Shown here: piece by piece, positions 1 to 11,154 of the stretch | Position numbering within the stretch: position 1 is the first letter of the stretch | Layout: the number at the start of each line of letters is the position of its first letter | DNA from: Polytrichum commune | Taxonomy: Eukaryota; Streptophyta; Polytrichopsida; Polytrichales; Polytrichaceae | Assembly (NCBI GenBank): GCA_950295325.1 | Contig: OX485803.1 | Span: 73,981,554 to 74,045,553, forward strand | Reading direction: 5' to 3' | Length of the DNA: 64,000 nt | The notes under the pieces: model-generated | What the model was told of the DNA's origin: nothing | What the model saw: only the letters and a program-made list of their open reading frames with translations | Database searches by the model: none | Position numbers and translations under genes: made by a program

Positions 1-100
1 GCATTCGCGCATCGTATGCTCCTGTTACCATTAAAATATTTCCAGCTGTTGAGAGCTGTTGTGTGGGAATCTGCTCTTTGTCCCTGTTGTCTGGCCGCAG

Positions 101-162
101 GTTCACGTTCACGATCTCCTAGACGATTTTCACCATCTCCTCGAGGTGGTCGCAGGTCAAGG
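101..162 (+). CDS. Arg/Ser-rich (RS) exon, SR-protein-like, partial
   Basis: An acceptor (ccgcag) precedes a short exon that reads, in the frame offset by two bases, as an alternating Ser-Arg run with SPRR and SPSPRGGRR blocks. This is the composition of the C-terminal RS domain of plant SR splicing factors, which act in the nucleus in spliceosome assembly. The exon ends either at TGA 163-165 or at the overlapping donor AAG|GTGAGG. The donor matches consensus so well that a further exon is possible, but I could not find one. No RRM is in the window; upstream exons would lie before base 1. The exon could be the end of a working SR gene or another captured fragment, since only plus-strand gene pieces follow for 10 kb. 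Confidence 0.4.
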
Positions 163-1965
163 TGAGGTGTCTTCAATTCAAATGTACAGAAATGTATATG
201 CTGGAAATAACTATCTATAAGTTCATTCCATCACATCCTTAACAGAAACCATCCTTAACCTTGTGAGAGGGAGAAATGTTTGTGATTCGGGTTACTGATA
301 TCTCAAAGTGGAGGCTGGTGATGGATGTTGGTTTGTCCTCAATGGCAGTGCTGTCTTTCATTGCCATCAGTGTCCTTTGTCTGTAACTGCCATTGTAGTT
401 GAGATATATCTATTCAATCTAATTCTATCGGTCCTTGGTGCCTGCTTGCAGATCCCTTTCATTGCCAGTATGGGGCTTGCGCAGTTCCCGGACCCCTTCC
501 CCTGGACATCATGGAAATGCCCCTTCCAGATCGCCATCCCTTGGAAGCTGGCATCATCCTTTTGTAAAAGCTGCATTGTAAAAGGTGGTGCACTTGTTTG
601 TGCAGGTCAACAGTTTTGGAGCACTATTTGAAGACCCTCTATGTAACTGGAAAAGTAGTTGTAGTGCACAGATGAAGTGTGCAGGAGTTGTGAGAGTTTG
701 GGTTCAAGACCTATTTTATTGGTGGCTGTCTTATGGATAGTAAACGAAGGATTTACATCTTTCTGCATTTATTTTCTGAGGTGCCATGTAGTGTGACTTC
801 ATGTCTTGGAAACTGAGGATACTACCTTTGTAATTGTTCTGCTCATTGAATTTGTAATATTGTGAAAGTAGATCCACTTGCTCTTTTCCCATGGAGGACA
901 TTGGGTCTAGACAGAACACGGTTGAGGGTTGAGGCAGTTACTTAAGTTGGGTCCTGGAGTTTGCTTTTTTGTCATGTACATTTCCTGAAGCGGAGAAGGT
1001 CAAACTGTTTTCACATGTCATTTTGCGCATTTAATGGACATTAAAAAGGCTGAAACCCATTTACGTATGCATCGTCTGATGTATGGAGCTCATATTTCAT
1101 TGATACTTCACTGTGCAAATACCGAGTGCCTTGACCAGATACTACACTAGAGTACTCCAGTTGTAATGGACAAGGAGGTGTTCAGGTGGTGTTATAAGGT
1201 AAGGAAGTTGATAAGCCATGCTGGAGGAAACAAGTTTTAATCAGAGATATGATCAAATTCAAATTTGAAAGTTGCATGCTCACCATGATGATATGGCCTG
1301 ATTTTTGCAAAGATCACATCAAAGACTTTACACCTTTGCTTAGTATGTTATGAAGGGCATATGTCCCAGCTGTGAACACTAACAGTTTTCCAGGTTGTAA
1401 GAATTATGAAACCTATCTGGTAGATGCCATTGAAAAGTTGATCTCCAACCCTTTACTTATCCGAGCATATAAATGTTCAAGCTTTTTAACTGCATTGGAG
1501 TCGTAAGTGGTGAACATGTTTTAACTTATTAGTTTTTTGTCAGTTTCAAGATTTCAACTGCTCTATTTATAGAGCGAAATATGTCAATGTGATTTGATCT
1601 GATGCCTATTACTAAATATTGTGTAGGAAGAAGACACAAGTATCACTGTAAGTAACATGACACATCAATTTTAATGCCACACTAAATCATATGACTACAC
1701 CAACACCAAATTATGACAGTCCCATATCAGCATGTAAACAACTTGAATGCAAACCCCTACGTCAGTTTCAACACTTTTGTGTGGAAAGAATTTGAGTAGA
1801 AAATTTGTCACGAGACTAGCGTCTAACTGCTACAGCATGAGATTCATAAAAGTCACAAAAGAATAGACATTCATGATGTGGGCCAAAACCTCAAGGAACA
1901 ACACCTGTAGTTAGGCGATAAAGTGACCACTCGGTCTTTATCTCTGACATTTTCAAACCCCATGA
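163..1965. other. No recognisable gene
   Basis: About 1.8 kb downstream of the RS exon. It may hold 3' untranslated or intronic sequence of that gene. The open frames are short and overlap in both strands without family resemblance; I see no RNA gene or element end before the MITE. Confidence 0.4.
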
Positions 1966-2302
1966 CTCGGGGGTGGGGGTAGTCATTGGTTGGAGTAGCA
2001 ATACACGTGCGAACAAATGATAGGGTATTTTAAAAGCATGGGAGCAAAAAATTATAATTGGGCTTAAGAGTAATATAGGGTATCAAAAATGGCACTGGAC
2101 ATCTTTAAAGTACTATAGGGTATGGAATAATAGGTAATTTGGAATCATAAGTAATGCAAGCCATTTTTCTATTAACCCAAAGTAGAAATTTACATAATGA
2201 TACCATGTGAAAAAAATAAAGATTTGAAAGTAATACCCCCCTATAAAATAGTGGTTGTTCGCACCTATATCCTTAACTTTTTAACACACTACCCCCCCCG
2301 AG
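1966..2302. mobile_element. MITE family A, copy 1 (8-bp TSD, G-rich TIRs)
   Basis: A 337-bp non-coding element. It starts CTCGGGGGTGGGGGTAGT and ends in the inverted equivalent ACTACCCCCCCCGAG. The 8 bases CCCCATGA occur immediately outside both ends (1958-1965 and 2303-2310), a perfect target-site duplication. The body matches, in reverse orientation, the element at 35454-35796 over its whole length with scattered differences. Eight-base duplications are typical of hAT-superfamily insertion, so a non-autonomous hAT-type MITE is the best guess. The terminal C/G runs are unusual for that group and the superfamily is inferred from TSD length alone. Confidence 0.85.
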
Positions 2303-2310
2303 CCCCATGA

Positions 2311-3309
2311 TTTTCATTTGTACGTTTTGAAGCACAATGAAATGAGTTTATAGTTGGTTCTACCTCAATGAAATGTATCCTGGTGGATTTATGTTGCCAT
2401 GCTGGGAATGACTTTCTGATTTCAAGACATCTTGTATATTTTTCCATAATTGTACAAAAAAAGAAGTAAAAACTAATCTTAGCCTATCAGGTCTAAATCC
2501 AAATTGCTACTCTATATCAGAACTATGTGTTTACTTAAGTTGCATGCCTATCACTGTAACTTTACACACAAACCGAATGTGCAAGAAAATGCAGTTAACT
2601 GGTTGAGATGACCATGACATCAATATGTGAAAGAGTTTTCACTAACAGTTTCGTTTGTGGATCCAAAAAAAATTATCTCCACCTACAATCTACATTGTAC
2701 CTTCGAAGCGTATCAGATTAAAAAAATACCACAAATACATTCTATCCACAGACTGTAAGTTAAAAAATAACTTTACTTAAGTTACATCTCTATCATTCAA
2801 CTATGGCCCACAATCCACTGTAGTGGCTATCTATATAGTCTTTTATGTAAGCACAAACATTTTCAGGCTTCGCACACAGCAACAACCTTCTTTGCATTCC
2901 TCTAGAGTTACAACAATATATCTGCCATTGTAAATTTTTTTGGTGAGAACTTTCCTCCATCTTCGTCTTTTGTGAGAATATTTTTTATTATAAAAGATGA
3001 TGCAATTCCAAACTACCAACATGGTTTTTATTTTTTTGATTTTGTAAAATTTGTGTATAACTAATCGTCCATGTAAGTTAGACAATGCATATAAACATAT
3101 ATATCAATTAGTATAATTTATGATTAATGAAGTGATAGTTTAAGGCCACTACAACAACAACACTACATGTCATTGTGTTGGATTAACAAACTGAGGTCCT
3201 TTACCATCACATACGGTTTTGTCCTTATACATCCGTAGTAATCTTTGCACCTTCTATGGTTAAATGCTCCAAACGTCCTGAAACATACATATACTGCGTA
3301 GTGCTCACA
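2311..3309. other. AT-rich spacer upstream of the GIY-YIG-like gene
   Basis: No convincing coding sequence. A minus-strand open frame at 2843-3085 has biased, low-complexity composition. The last 200 bases could hold the promoter of the following gene, but I see no definite TATA box. Confidence 0.35.
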
Positions 3310-4505
3310 ATGGTGGCCTCCAATGCCAACAACGATCGACCTGCGATCAACTATTCTCGCTTGCTCACAAAATTGAAGGCGGAGTTGCCAGAAACAACTC
3401 CAAAAAAACCACGTAGCGCAAAGAAATTCCATCCCTCCGAAGTACAACGTCGACTCCTGGACGTCTGTGGGTTCAAGAATTTTTTAAACCCTCCAGGTTT
3501 TGACACAGTAGGAAAAGTGAATCAATTTGTTACGGAACACGCAGAGTACAGAAATGAATTTGAGAAGATACATGGTGGCATGTCATGTCTAGGTATGCAC
3601 TTTATGTCATACATACATTGATTGTTTTCAACACTCATTGCATCATGCATTATCTAGTAAATTTTATAAAAAAATTACAAATATATGTTATTTTTTTTCA
3701 TATACATCTCATTATCACTGTAATTTCCTAAATGTACTTCCTCCTCAGGTTACTTGAAGGTGCTTCAGGACGTGTTTACATCCAATACGCGGACATCGAA
3801 GCCACGCTCCCTGCTTGGAGAGTGAAGACATTGTTGAAGACCATTGTCCCAGGAGATTTGGCGCCACACCAAATGTTTCGATTCTACCATGAATTTGGTA
3901 TAACCGACACCACAACATGGTCGGATCTTTCCTACGATCGTGCAGAATCCATATTGCGCAAAATGAAGGAAGAGAACATCCAGGCGCATGTTGATCTACT
4001 GGCCCTTAATCCGCCAAATATTAATCCAAATTTTACATCAAAGTTCGATAATGCGCCGATTCCACTCCAACAAGCCCGTCCCGTCCAAAAAACGGGAAGC
4101 GCGGTTCTTGAGTGTGTACACTATAACTTACAGGTACACCTCGTTCATCATGTCCATAATTTCGCATTTGAGTTGCATCGTTACATTGCATATAACTCTT
4201 AATACTAACTACATTGCATAATTCGTGACATGGACAATGGACGAGTTTACGTAGGCCAAACGATATCACCACACAGGCGACTGCGTCAGCATGCCCGGTC
4301 CCCACCTCTCAAGATGAGAGGCGACGCTAAACTATATGTATCATTCGCACAACATTTCCATATGGATGTTGTGTACACAACTATACGAAAATATCTAGCG
4401 GATAGGATGGAGAAACAACTCATGCAAGTACCAATCCGAGCCTCTAAAAAGCTACAATATTATGAGAGGCCGCCCGTCGGCCGATCCTTTGTATTGGATG
4501 CTTAA
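3310..4505 (+). pseudogene. GIY-YIG-like nuclease-domain gene, three exons, last acceptor missing
   Basis: Exon 1 (3310-3592, from ATG in MVASNANN) ends at donor CTAG|GTATGC. Exon 2 joins in phase at the second acceptor (ttgaag|GTGC, starting 3760) and ends at CAG|GTACAC (4133). Exon 3 holds DNGRVYVGQT, then RRLRQH, and ends with the TAA after LDA at 4505. CVHY at the end of exon 2 would be the GIY half and YVG the YIG half of a GIY-YIG fold, an endonuclease module. RRLRQH fits the conserved Arg region and MEKQ could supply the Glu. The first roughly 200 residues are unrecognised, basic in the middle of exon 1. The last intron has a good TACTAAC branch site (about 4204-4210) but no AG where exon 3 should begin (about 4221), so splicing looks broken or unusual. 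Mobile-element origin is possible. Confidence 0.5.
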
Positions 4506-5798
4506 GAGGAAATCCACAAGTAGATAACGAAAATATCGTCTCCTTCCTATCTATTGTTTTTTGTTATTGTCGGAAGTGCAGATTATGCACCCTACATATA
4601 TAAATGAAAATTCCTCTTCTTTGTCTTTTTTTTTTGCGAAGTTGCTGTATTATAATCTCAAGGTACATGCATATATATAAAGAAACCCGGCCCGAGCGCT
4701 GGACTCCTCACTAGCCCTGCTTTCAGTTGATTGTGTGGTGTTTGTTGGGTTTGTTACTGGTGCTTGTGAAATTGTATGAGGTATTGCAACTTGAGCCTAA
4801 TAATCTCTAGAAAGTGGATATGGAGATATGAATGCTTGAAGCAGTAGATAGATTCGTATGCAGGGAGCTTCAAATGGTCTTAGAAGCAATGCCGTGAAGG
4901 TAAATTTTGGATGTGAATCCTCAAATTAAGGATTTCTGTACTCTCTTCATGCATTATCTTGTTACGGCATATCGAACCTGCTTCATCTGTTGGGCGTGTT
5001 GATGGTATAAGAGTCATCCTCATATGCGTAGATTTGCAATGGAAGAGTGTCGAGTGATCAATGGTGGAAATTTAGGCTTGTTGTTTTCATGCGAAGGCTT
5101 TTGTTCAGCCGGGTTTCTGCATTTCGACTTTTAGATATGGTCGACGTTCAGCGTTCCACAAGTAGGACACAACAATTAGAGTCAATATTGGAGGTTTGAT
5201 GGATTCTCCGGAGATGGTTGGTTCGAGGGTGAAATTGAGAAAGGGATGTGGAACTACTGCTCCGATATTATAACAGGGATGCTTGTAAATACTGCTGATG
5301 AGGAGTTCGTCATTTGCAACAGGAAGGATGCAAAGCTCACATATCTCATGGATTATAAGCTATGATGTTTTTAGGGTTCCGGCTTTGAAGGGGACATGAG
5401 CCGATGATCGAGCAATAGAAGATATTCATTTATATTAATAATGCTTATGAAAGGCCATAAGCTGCTCGTTTTTAGAGGCAATTCCAATTGATCATCGGAA
5501 CGATAAGAAGGGTGTCACAGATATGCAGGTATCCTAGAAATTAGAACGGTGTGATAAAAATGGCTTCTGAGATGCAGATACACTCTACGATTTAGGCTGC
5601 TATTGTTTTGGAGTGCTCCCCCTGTGTGCACGAATTCCAGTCTATTTAACAGAAGCTAATTGAAAGGTTCTTGTCCTGTGTGAGTCAGGCAGTGGTGAAT
5701 CAGAACATAACAGACAACCATTTAAAAGTATTGTTAGGTCCTCTTATCGGATCATCTACAACGAGTAAAATGTTGAATGAATCTTTCTTGTTTTGCAG
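4506..5798. other. No clear gene; possible lost 5' exons of the RING gene
   Basis: I searched for the CHY and CTCHY zinc-finger exons expected before the RING exon at 5799 and did not find them. A Cys-containing stretch near 5610-5640, just before a ccag, faintly resembles the CPVC motif of that gene, but it is too degraded to call. Confidence 0.3.
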
Positions 5799-6736
5799 TA
5801 TTTGTTTGACTCTGTCTTGGGCATCTCAGTACTTCCATGCGGTCACACTATGCACCAACAATGCCTAAAAGAAATGCATCAACATGCACAGTATGTTCTC
5901 TGGCCTTCTAAATTGCATTACATTGAGTATCTCCTGCTTTTCAGTACGACCATAATATGCTCTATTATTCACATGAATGGTAAGCATTATCAGGAATCAA
6001 CACAGGCATGGCCAAAACATTCTGGAGTTGCAAATTTTTGTTGCTCCATCATCTCCTGTGTTTTACATTTATACGAATTTCTATGTATATTGTAGGGACT
6101 TCTGTGGCTTTCAATGAATATTGGAACTTGCTTCTGACTCTTTATAGACTGTGTGATGACAACATACTGGAGACAACTAGGTCTGGACATGTCACTGACT
6201 CCGATGCCAGAGGAATACCACAACAGAATGGTAGTCCACTTCACCATTTCATGGAAACCAAATCAAGTCGAGGGTCTGAATGTGAAGATTGCGATAATTG
6301 TTTGATTCTGTGGATCCAAAACTAGGAATTTTTTCTAATTTTCTGCACTTGCCATACTTCTCATCATCACCTTAAATGTGGCACTCAATGGTACCTACAG
6401 TCTGAAGAAGTAATCTGAAGACAATATGAACGGGCACTAAAGTTCTTATGTTTTGTTTCTCATTCTCCCAAATATTCTGGTGTCAAATGTAATGGATGAA
6501 AGTATAGTGTTGGATTGGTGAATGTCTGATGTCTTTATGGAAATATGTATTTTCTTTTTCCTCCATTCTTGCAGGTGTGCATTCTCTGTAACGACTGTGG
6601 AAATAGTGGTGAAGTCGTGTTTCACATAGTAGGACAGAAGTGCCAAGGGTGTGGCTCATACAACACCTGGTCTACTTGCCCATCTACCGTGGAGGTCCTA
6701 CCTGGATTGGAGAGGAATTTGATCATCGAAGAGTGA
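5799..6736 (+). pseudogene. CHY/RING zinc-finger E3 ubiquitin ligase (RCHY1/CHYR1/RZFP34-like), decayed 3' part
   Basis: Four exon-like blocks match the C-terminal half of plant RCHY1-type E3 ligases. Block 1 (5799-5890) reads YLFDSVLGISVLPCGHTMH..C, the central RING Cys/His cluster. Block 2 (5945-5979) fits where the next RING Cys pair should be, but only one Cys remains. Block 3 (about 6148-6230) contains LTPMPEEYHNRM. Block 4 (6575-6736) reads VCILCNDCGNSG..VFHIVGQKC..CGSYNT, the zinc-ribbon tail, with its own stop. These proteins normally also have N-terminal CHY and CTCHY fingers, not found here. The usual WILCNDC has become CILCNDC. Introns are kept, so this is a DNA-level copy, not a retrocopy. 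I call it a truncated, decaying fragment. Confidence 0.75.
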
Positions 6737-8302
6737 TCAAGGATGCTTTGCCAGTGATCAACAACCATGGCATCTTATGTGACCAACTAATTACATCCTC
6801 AGGTTGAACAATCTTGGCAAAACTATGTGCAACTCCTATGTCAAGCCTTTCACAGAAAAAACTCAAAGAGAGACAAAGGACAATTTGTATATCCAATCGC
6901 CTGCTTAGAGACTAGGGTGACTACGGACAAGTAGGAAGTCGTCTTGTATCCTTTTGAATTTTGGGCTTGTGCGTTTGTGTAGTGGGCATTGAGGTTGCTT
7001 GCATCTGTGGAGATGGCTTCAAGAGAAGTAATATGGACTCTTAGGGGGAGTGGTGATGGGATGCACATTGCATGGGGTGTAGTCAGATGTAGGAGGGGTA
7101 AATTGATTGATTATGTGAACAGTCCATCTCGGACAAAGTCTATCATGGACGTGGTGGAAGGGAAGTAGGTTTTTCTTGAACTGCTAGTGGTTCTGGATAT
7201 GTATCATTTATTAGCCAAACCATTTATACTTGCTTCATTTCACAACTGCAAGTTTGGTACTTATTTTCTTGTCATGGGTTAGTTGTTAGTCACAGGGAGA
7301 ACCCCGCTCTAGGGAATTGTTGTATTGGTGGATGTGTTAAGTTTGATTATCTGGAGCTCAGACGATCAAGTGAAGATGCGGTCTTACTTGCTTCTCTATT
7401 CACTTAGTTTTCTTTTGAGGATGTTTCTACACCACAATTGTTCCCAAGTTTTCTAAACGCTTTTGTATGTAGAAGTGAGATTCAAGTGGGATTCTATAGT
7501 AAGCTAGGGTCCTCACTAATCTGATAACACGTTGAATCTTTTCAAAAGCAAACCTATTAATTATACCAGTACCTGATATTATGGGAGGTGAAGGAGATTA
7601 AGTACTATTGTGTAGAGATTGTGTCTAATGCAACCTGCCGAAGGTTTTGGTCAATTCTATGTTCCCTAGACAGTGTAACTTACAAAGCCTTGAAGTGAAA
7701 ACTCCTTTGAGGCAACATTGTGGGCATTGAAGCCGGGTATTGAGTGCATGACATTGCAGATCCATTATGCTTACATGTGGTCAAGGTACATCAAATCTTC
7801 CACCAAATCTGGTCGGTTTTTAGTTTTCAGCAATCATGAAGGGATTATAAAGCTTTTGTAGTTTTCACATGTTTGTATCTTCCTTAATTAACACTTGCAG
7901 TTCTAGAAATCTTTATGTATGATAGTTAGAACTGATGCTCATTCTTGCTCTCTTCTCTGTTGTTCTCATGCAGAGACTTGTGAATTGCTCACTCAAAAAA
8001 TCCTGTAAGTTTATAAGATTCTTGCAAGTGACATGCTTATGGATGCCACTAGAATACCACGAACCTATGATGGGTTATGCTGACTACCTTCAGATACCTT
8101 GCTGTGTCAAGTTCTCATTGATGCTGAGACACTATCTGGCGTATAACATCATTCAATTACATCATCAAACCTGTAATTGCTGAAACTACTGTAACATAGA
8201 GAATCATTACAAATGCGGTACTGCATTTAAAGGCTCAGAATTCAGGATTAAGAAATTTTTGCACTCAAATAATGTATTCATGCCAGCACTGTCGTTATGC
8301 AG
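6737..8302. other. No identifiable gene
   Basis: About 1.5 kb between two gene fragments. Open frames such as 7935-8183 (82 residues, hydrophobic and Cys-containing) show no family I recognise. It may contain eroded exons of either neighbour. Confidence 0.35.
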
Positions 8303-8644
8303 AGGGTTGGTTTATGAGATTGTGGGATCCCAAAATGGAATTTAGTGCTGCTGTGATCCTGGCTACGAATTATGCCACTGATGAGAGCCAGGTGACTCTA
8401 CTCTTTGCTCCTGGAAAGGACTCCGACAGAGGGAAGAACGGTGAGATTAAACGCTTTGGATCCGCAGGTTGCCAAGTTCAGTGAGAAGGAGAATGATCAA
8501 GAGTGGGGAGACAACCGGGGCGAAGAGCCCGAAGGCTTCGAATGGGAGGCTAATGGCATAGGGAAAATCATTCTCACACCGCACACCACTGATTTGGACT
8601 TCACTGTCGAAGGTTACACCTTCAAAGCCCATTTGACCAAAGAG
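8303..8644 (+). pseudogene. Unidentified protein fragment with a frame break (weakly tocopherol-cyclase-like)
   Basis: After an acceptor (ttatgcag) the sequence reads EGWFMRLWDPKMEFSAA, then continues to LLFAPGKDSDRG. Near 8440 the sensible reading moves to another frame: LDPQVAKFSEKEN, then FEWEANGIGKIILTPH, then LDFTVEGYTFKAHLTKE, ending at a possible donor (8645). The two halves look like one globular exon separated by a one-base indel. An intron between them would be under 30 bases and is unlikely. The EGW(F/Y)xR opening recalls the start of the tocopherol cyclase fold, but I see no other diagnostic motif, so that identification is only a suggestion. Neighbouring exons were not found. Confidence 0.45.
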
Positions 8645-9151
8645 GTCCTAATTCTAATCTTGACCCTCAATTGGAGTGCAACTCTATTCACTCAGAATTA
8701 TTTTTCAAGTCTCGTTGGTCATACATCAATGAGCTTTGGGCGCAACTCATATTGAAAGATTTGATGATTGGTGGAATTTGCAAAATTTGATATATGTTGC
8801 TTTGTTCAGTGTCCCCATAGCCAAGTTTGCAAGTTTGGTGAGCCAAGATAAAAGTTTATTGAGCCCTTACTTGTGCCTAAGATGGTGGAGCTTTGTCTTC
8901 AGGTCACCTTTGCCCACCAAACTTGCAAACCTAAGCTTAATTTTGAGAGTAGTCATTGATTTCGAGAGTTGTCCCTTCTGAAAGTTGTTTTGGTTTAATT
9001 TTCTAATGCTAGTGATAAGAAGAACATGCTGTAAGTAGTTATTGGACACCTTAAATCTCGCACATCAAGTGATTTGCCTTCCAGTGTTGTTAGCTTTTTG
9101 GATGTGATTTTCTTGTCTGTTGAATGCTGAATCTTGTGTGTTTGTCCATAG

Positions 9152-10128
9152 ACAACTGCGTTAAAGAGTGGAGCTTTCCATTACGACATTCATTTTTGGC
9201 TTGGAAAGGACACAAGTCAGGTAATTAACAGCAAACAAAATCTCCTCTGGCAGGACAACGACTTTGACAAAAAATTTACAGAATTTGATTGTATAGAGTG
9301 CAAGAGATTGAATCTCACGGAATAGAGTCGGACAGTGTTCTCATCACGGAAACGGAGAATCCCTCTCATCTTTTGCTTGTGGAAGGAAAAAATGGATTCC
9401 TTTCTCAAATTGGTCTCCTCGCAATAAATTGTCCACAATCACGAACCATTCCAAAGGACTTATTAGTAATCTGTCTGTGATTCTCTGACAGGATGAGGCT
9501 GGTACTGTGGCCATCAAGACAGTTGAGCTAGATGCTGCTTTAGGTGGACGTGCAGTCCAGTACAGAGAAGTTCAGGGTCATGAGAGAGACAAATTTCTTT
9601 CCTACTTTAAACCATGCATCATTCCTATGGAAGGTGGTGTTGCATCAGGGTTTAAGCCAGTGGAGATCGAGAAGGTTGAGCCTTGCCTTTTTATCGTGGA
9701 AGGGAGACGGGCTGTGGGAGTTACACAGGTCTACCATAATTCTCCTGTTTCTTCGTTTTTAATGATAAAATATTTTGAGAGGACTTTGGAATATAGCAAC
9801 TTCATGTGTGTGACACAGTCCATTATATAAGTAGGTTATCTTGATGTACAGAAGTATGTAGGAGGTGTTTGAATGATGAGGATAGTGCTAGTTGTTATTT
9901 TGCATTGTTTTGAATTGTCATATGATCTAGCTCTTTTTTCCACCTGACAGGTGCCGTTTGCTCGGTAATCACTCAACCATGATGATGTCTTTGTTCTGGA
10001 CACGGCATCAACGATCTTCCAGTTCAATGGTGTGACATCCAGCATTCAAGAGAGGGGTAAAGCTTTGGAAGTTGTTCAGTACATCAAGGATACAGACCAC
10101 GATGGCAAGTGTGATGTTATTATCATTG
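9152..10128 (+). pseudogene. Villin/gelsolin-family actin-binding protein, N-terminal fragment with premature stop
   Basis: Three exons with matching phases read as the first gelsolin repeats of plant villin, an actin-filament bundling and severing protein. Exon 1 (9152-9220) gives TTALKSGAFHYDIHFWLGKD. Exon 2 (9492-9728) gives [20 protein letters not shown], then [11 protein letters not shown] and [17 protein letters not shown]. Exon 3 (9951-10128) gives VPFAR, a stop, then [36 protein letters not shown] and HDGKCDV. The TAA at 9966-9968 stands where villins have Ser (a one-base change from TCA). The start exon and everything after the donor ATTG|GTAAGG (10129) are missing; a full villin is about 900-1000 residues with six repeats and a headpiece. 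Introns are retained, so this is a truncated genomic copy. Confidence 0.85.
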
Positions 10129-10575
10129 GTAAGGTTTTGAAGCTGGAAATTGAAGAGTAGTGTTCCACTTACTTTGGCAACTGCTTATAAATAAGCGAGA
10201 AAGATCTTCACAGCCAGAGAATTGGAGCTTGCTGTTGCTGCTGCAAACCCAGGTTAGATTTTCGTCTCCAATCCCAGGGCGAGTCGCTATGCTTCAAGCG
10301 TGTAACTTAACTCTTTCTGCGCACAAGCACATCATAAATTGTTCTGTCAACACACTTGACCATGCCTACAAGGCAAGGAAAAGTTAGATCCTATCCTTCG
10401 GTTTCCCAGCAGACTCACTCTGTCGGGAACAACTTACTTTATACTTTTCTTAACTTACACGCAATTGCTTCCGAACTACCAGGTGATGTGCAGTTCACAT
10501 GCTACACTAATTCTCCTTTATCACACATCCATGTTAGCACTATGTCCTCAATACCACATGCACTTTGGTTGCGAT

Positions 10576-10817
10576 AGGCATGATATTACAGAGTCTAGAG
10601 TGTACTTTCATGCCAAGCATTGGTACTTGTAATGAATAGTGTTGAGATGAACAATAGGCATGATCTTTACAGAGTTTAGAGTGTACTTTCATGCCATGCA
10701 TTGGTACTTGCAATGAATAGTGTTGAGATGAACAATAGGCATGATCTTTACAGAGTTTAGGGTGTACTTTCATGCCATGCATTGGTACTTGCAATGAATA
10801 GTGTTGAGATGAACAAT
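10576..10817. repeat. Tandem repeat, three units of 80-81 bp
   Basis: Three head-to-tail copies starting AGGCATGAT and ending GAGATGAACAAT begin at 10576, 10656 and 10737. Units 2 and 3 are almost identical; unit 1 differs by a deletion and a few substitutions. The open frame it makes on the minus strand simply repeats the same peptide and is not a gene. Confidence 0.9.
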
Positions 10818-11154
10818 GCTTCTTAGATCTTTTGATGGCACTTATTTTGTGACGTAAAGAAATCTAGTATCACTCTCATTAACTTCCCACACTCGGTATT
10901 AGCCCACCTCACTACTAATTGGAATAATCAATGTAGCAGTCGGTTCTCCCCATTCATTGTAATAACCTACAAGTGCATGGGTGGCAGGCTTACCTATATG
11001 TTGCCTACCTACCTACCTAGAGCTAATGACCCACAAACTGTGTACATGCGCTCCACGAACGGGCCATATACTAAAGGTATGCGGCCTATAATGGACACTT
11101 CCAACTCTGCATTCACTTTTGCTTGTTGGATGGGTTTGCAAGTTGCCTCATCCA

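Noticed and set aside
2843..3085. 80-codon minus-strand open frame
   Set aside because: Lys/Arg/Tyr-rich low-complexity product with no start context or homology that I recognise.
10540..10794. 84-codon minus-strand frame with repeated peptide
   Set aside because: It is a translation of the 80-81-bp tandem repeat, not a gene.
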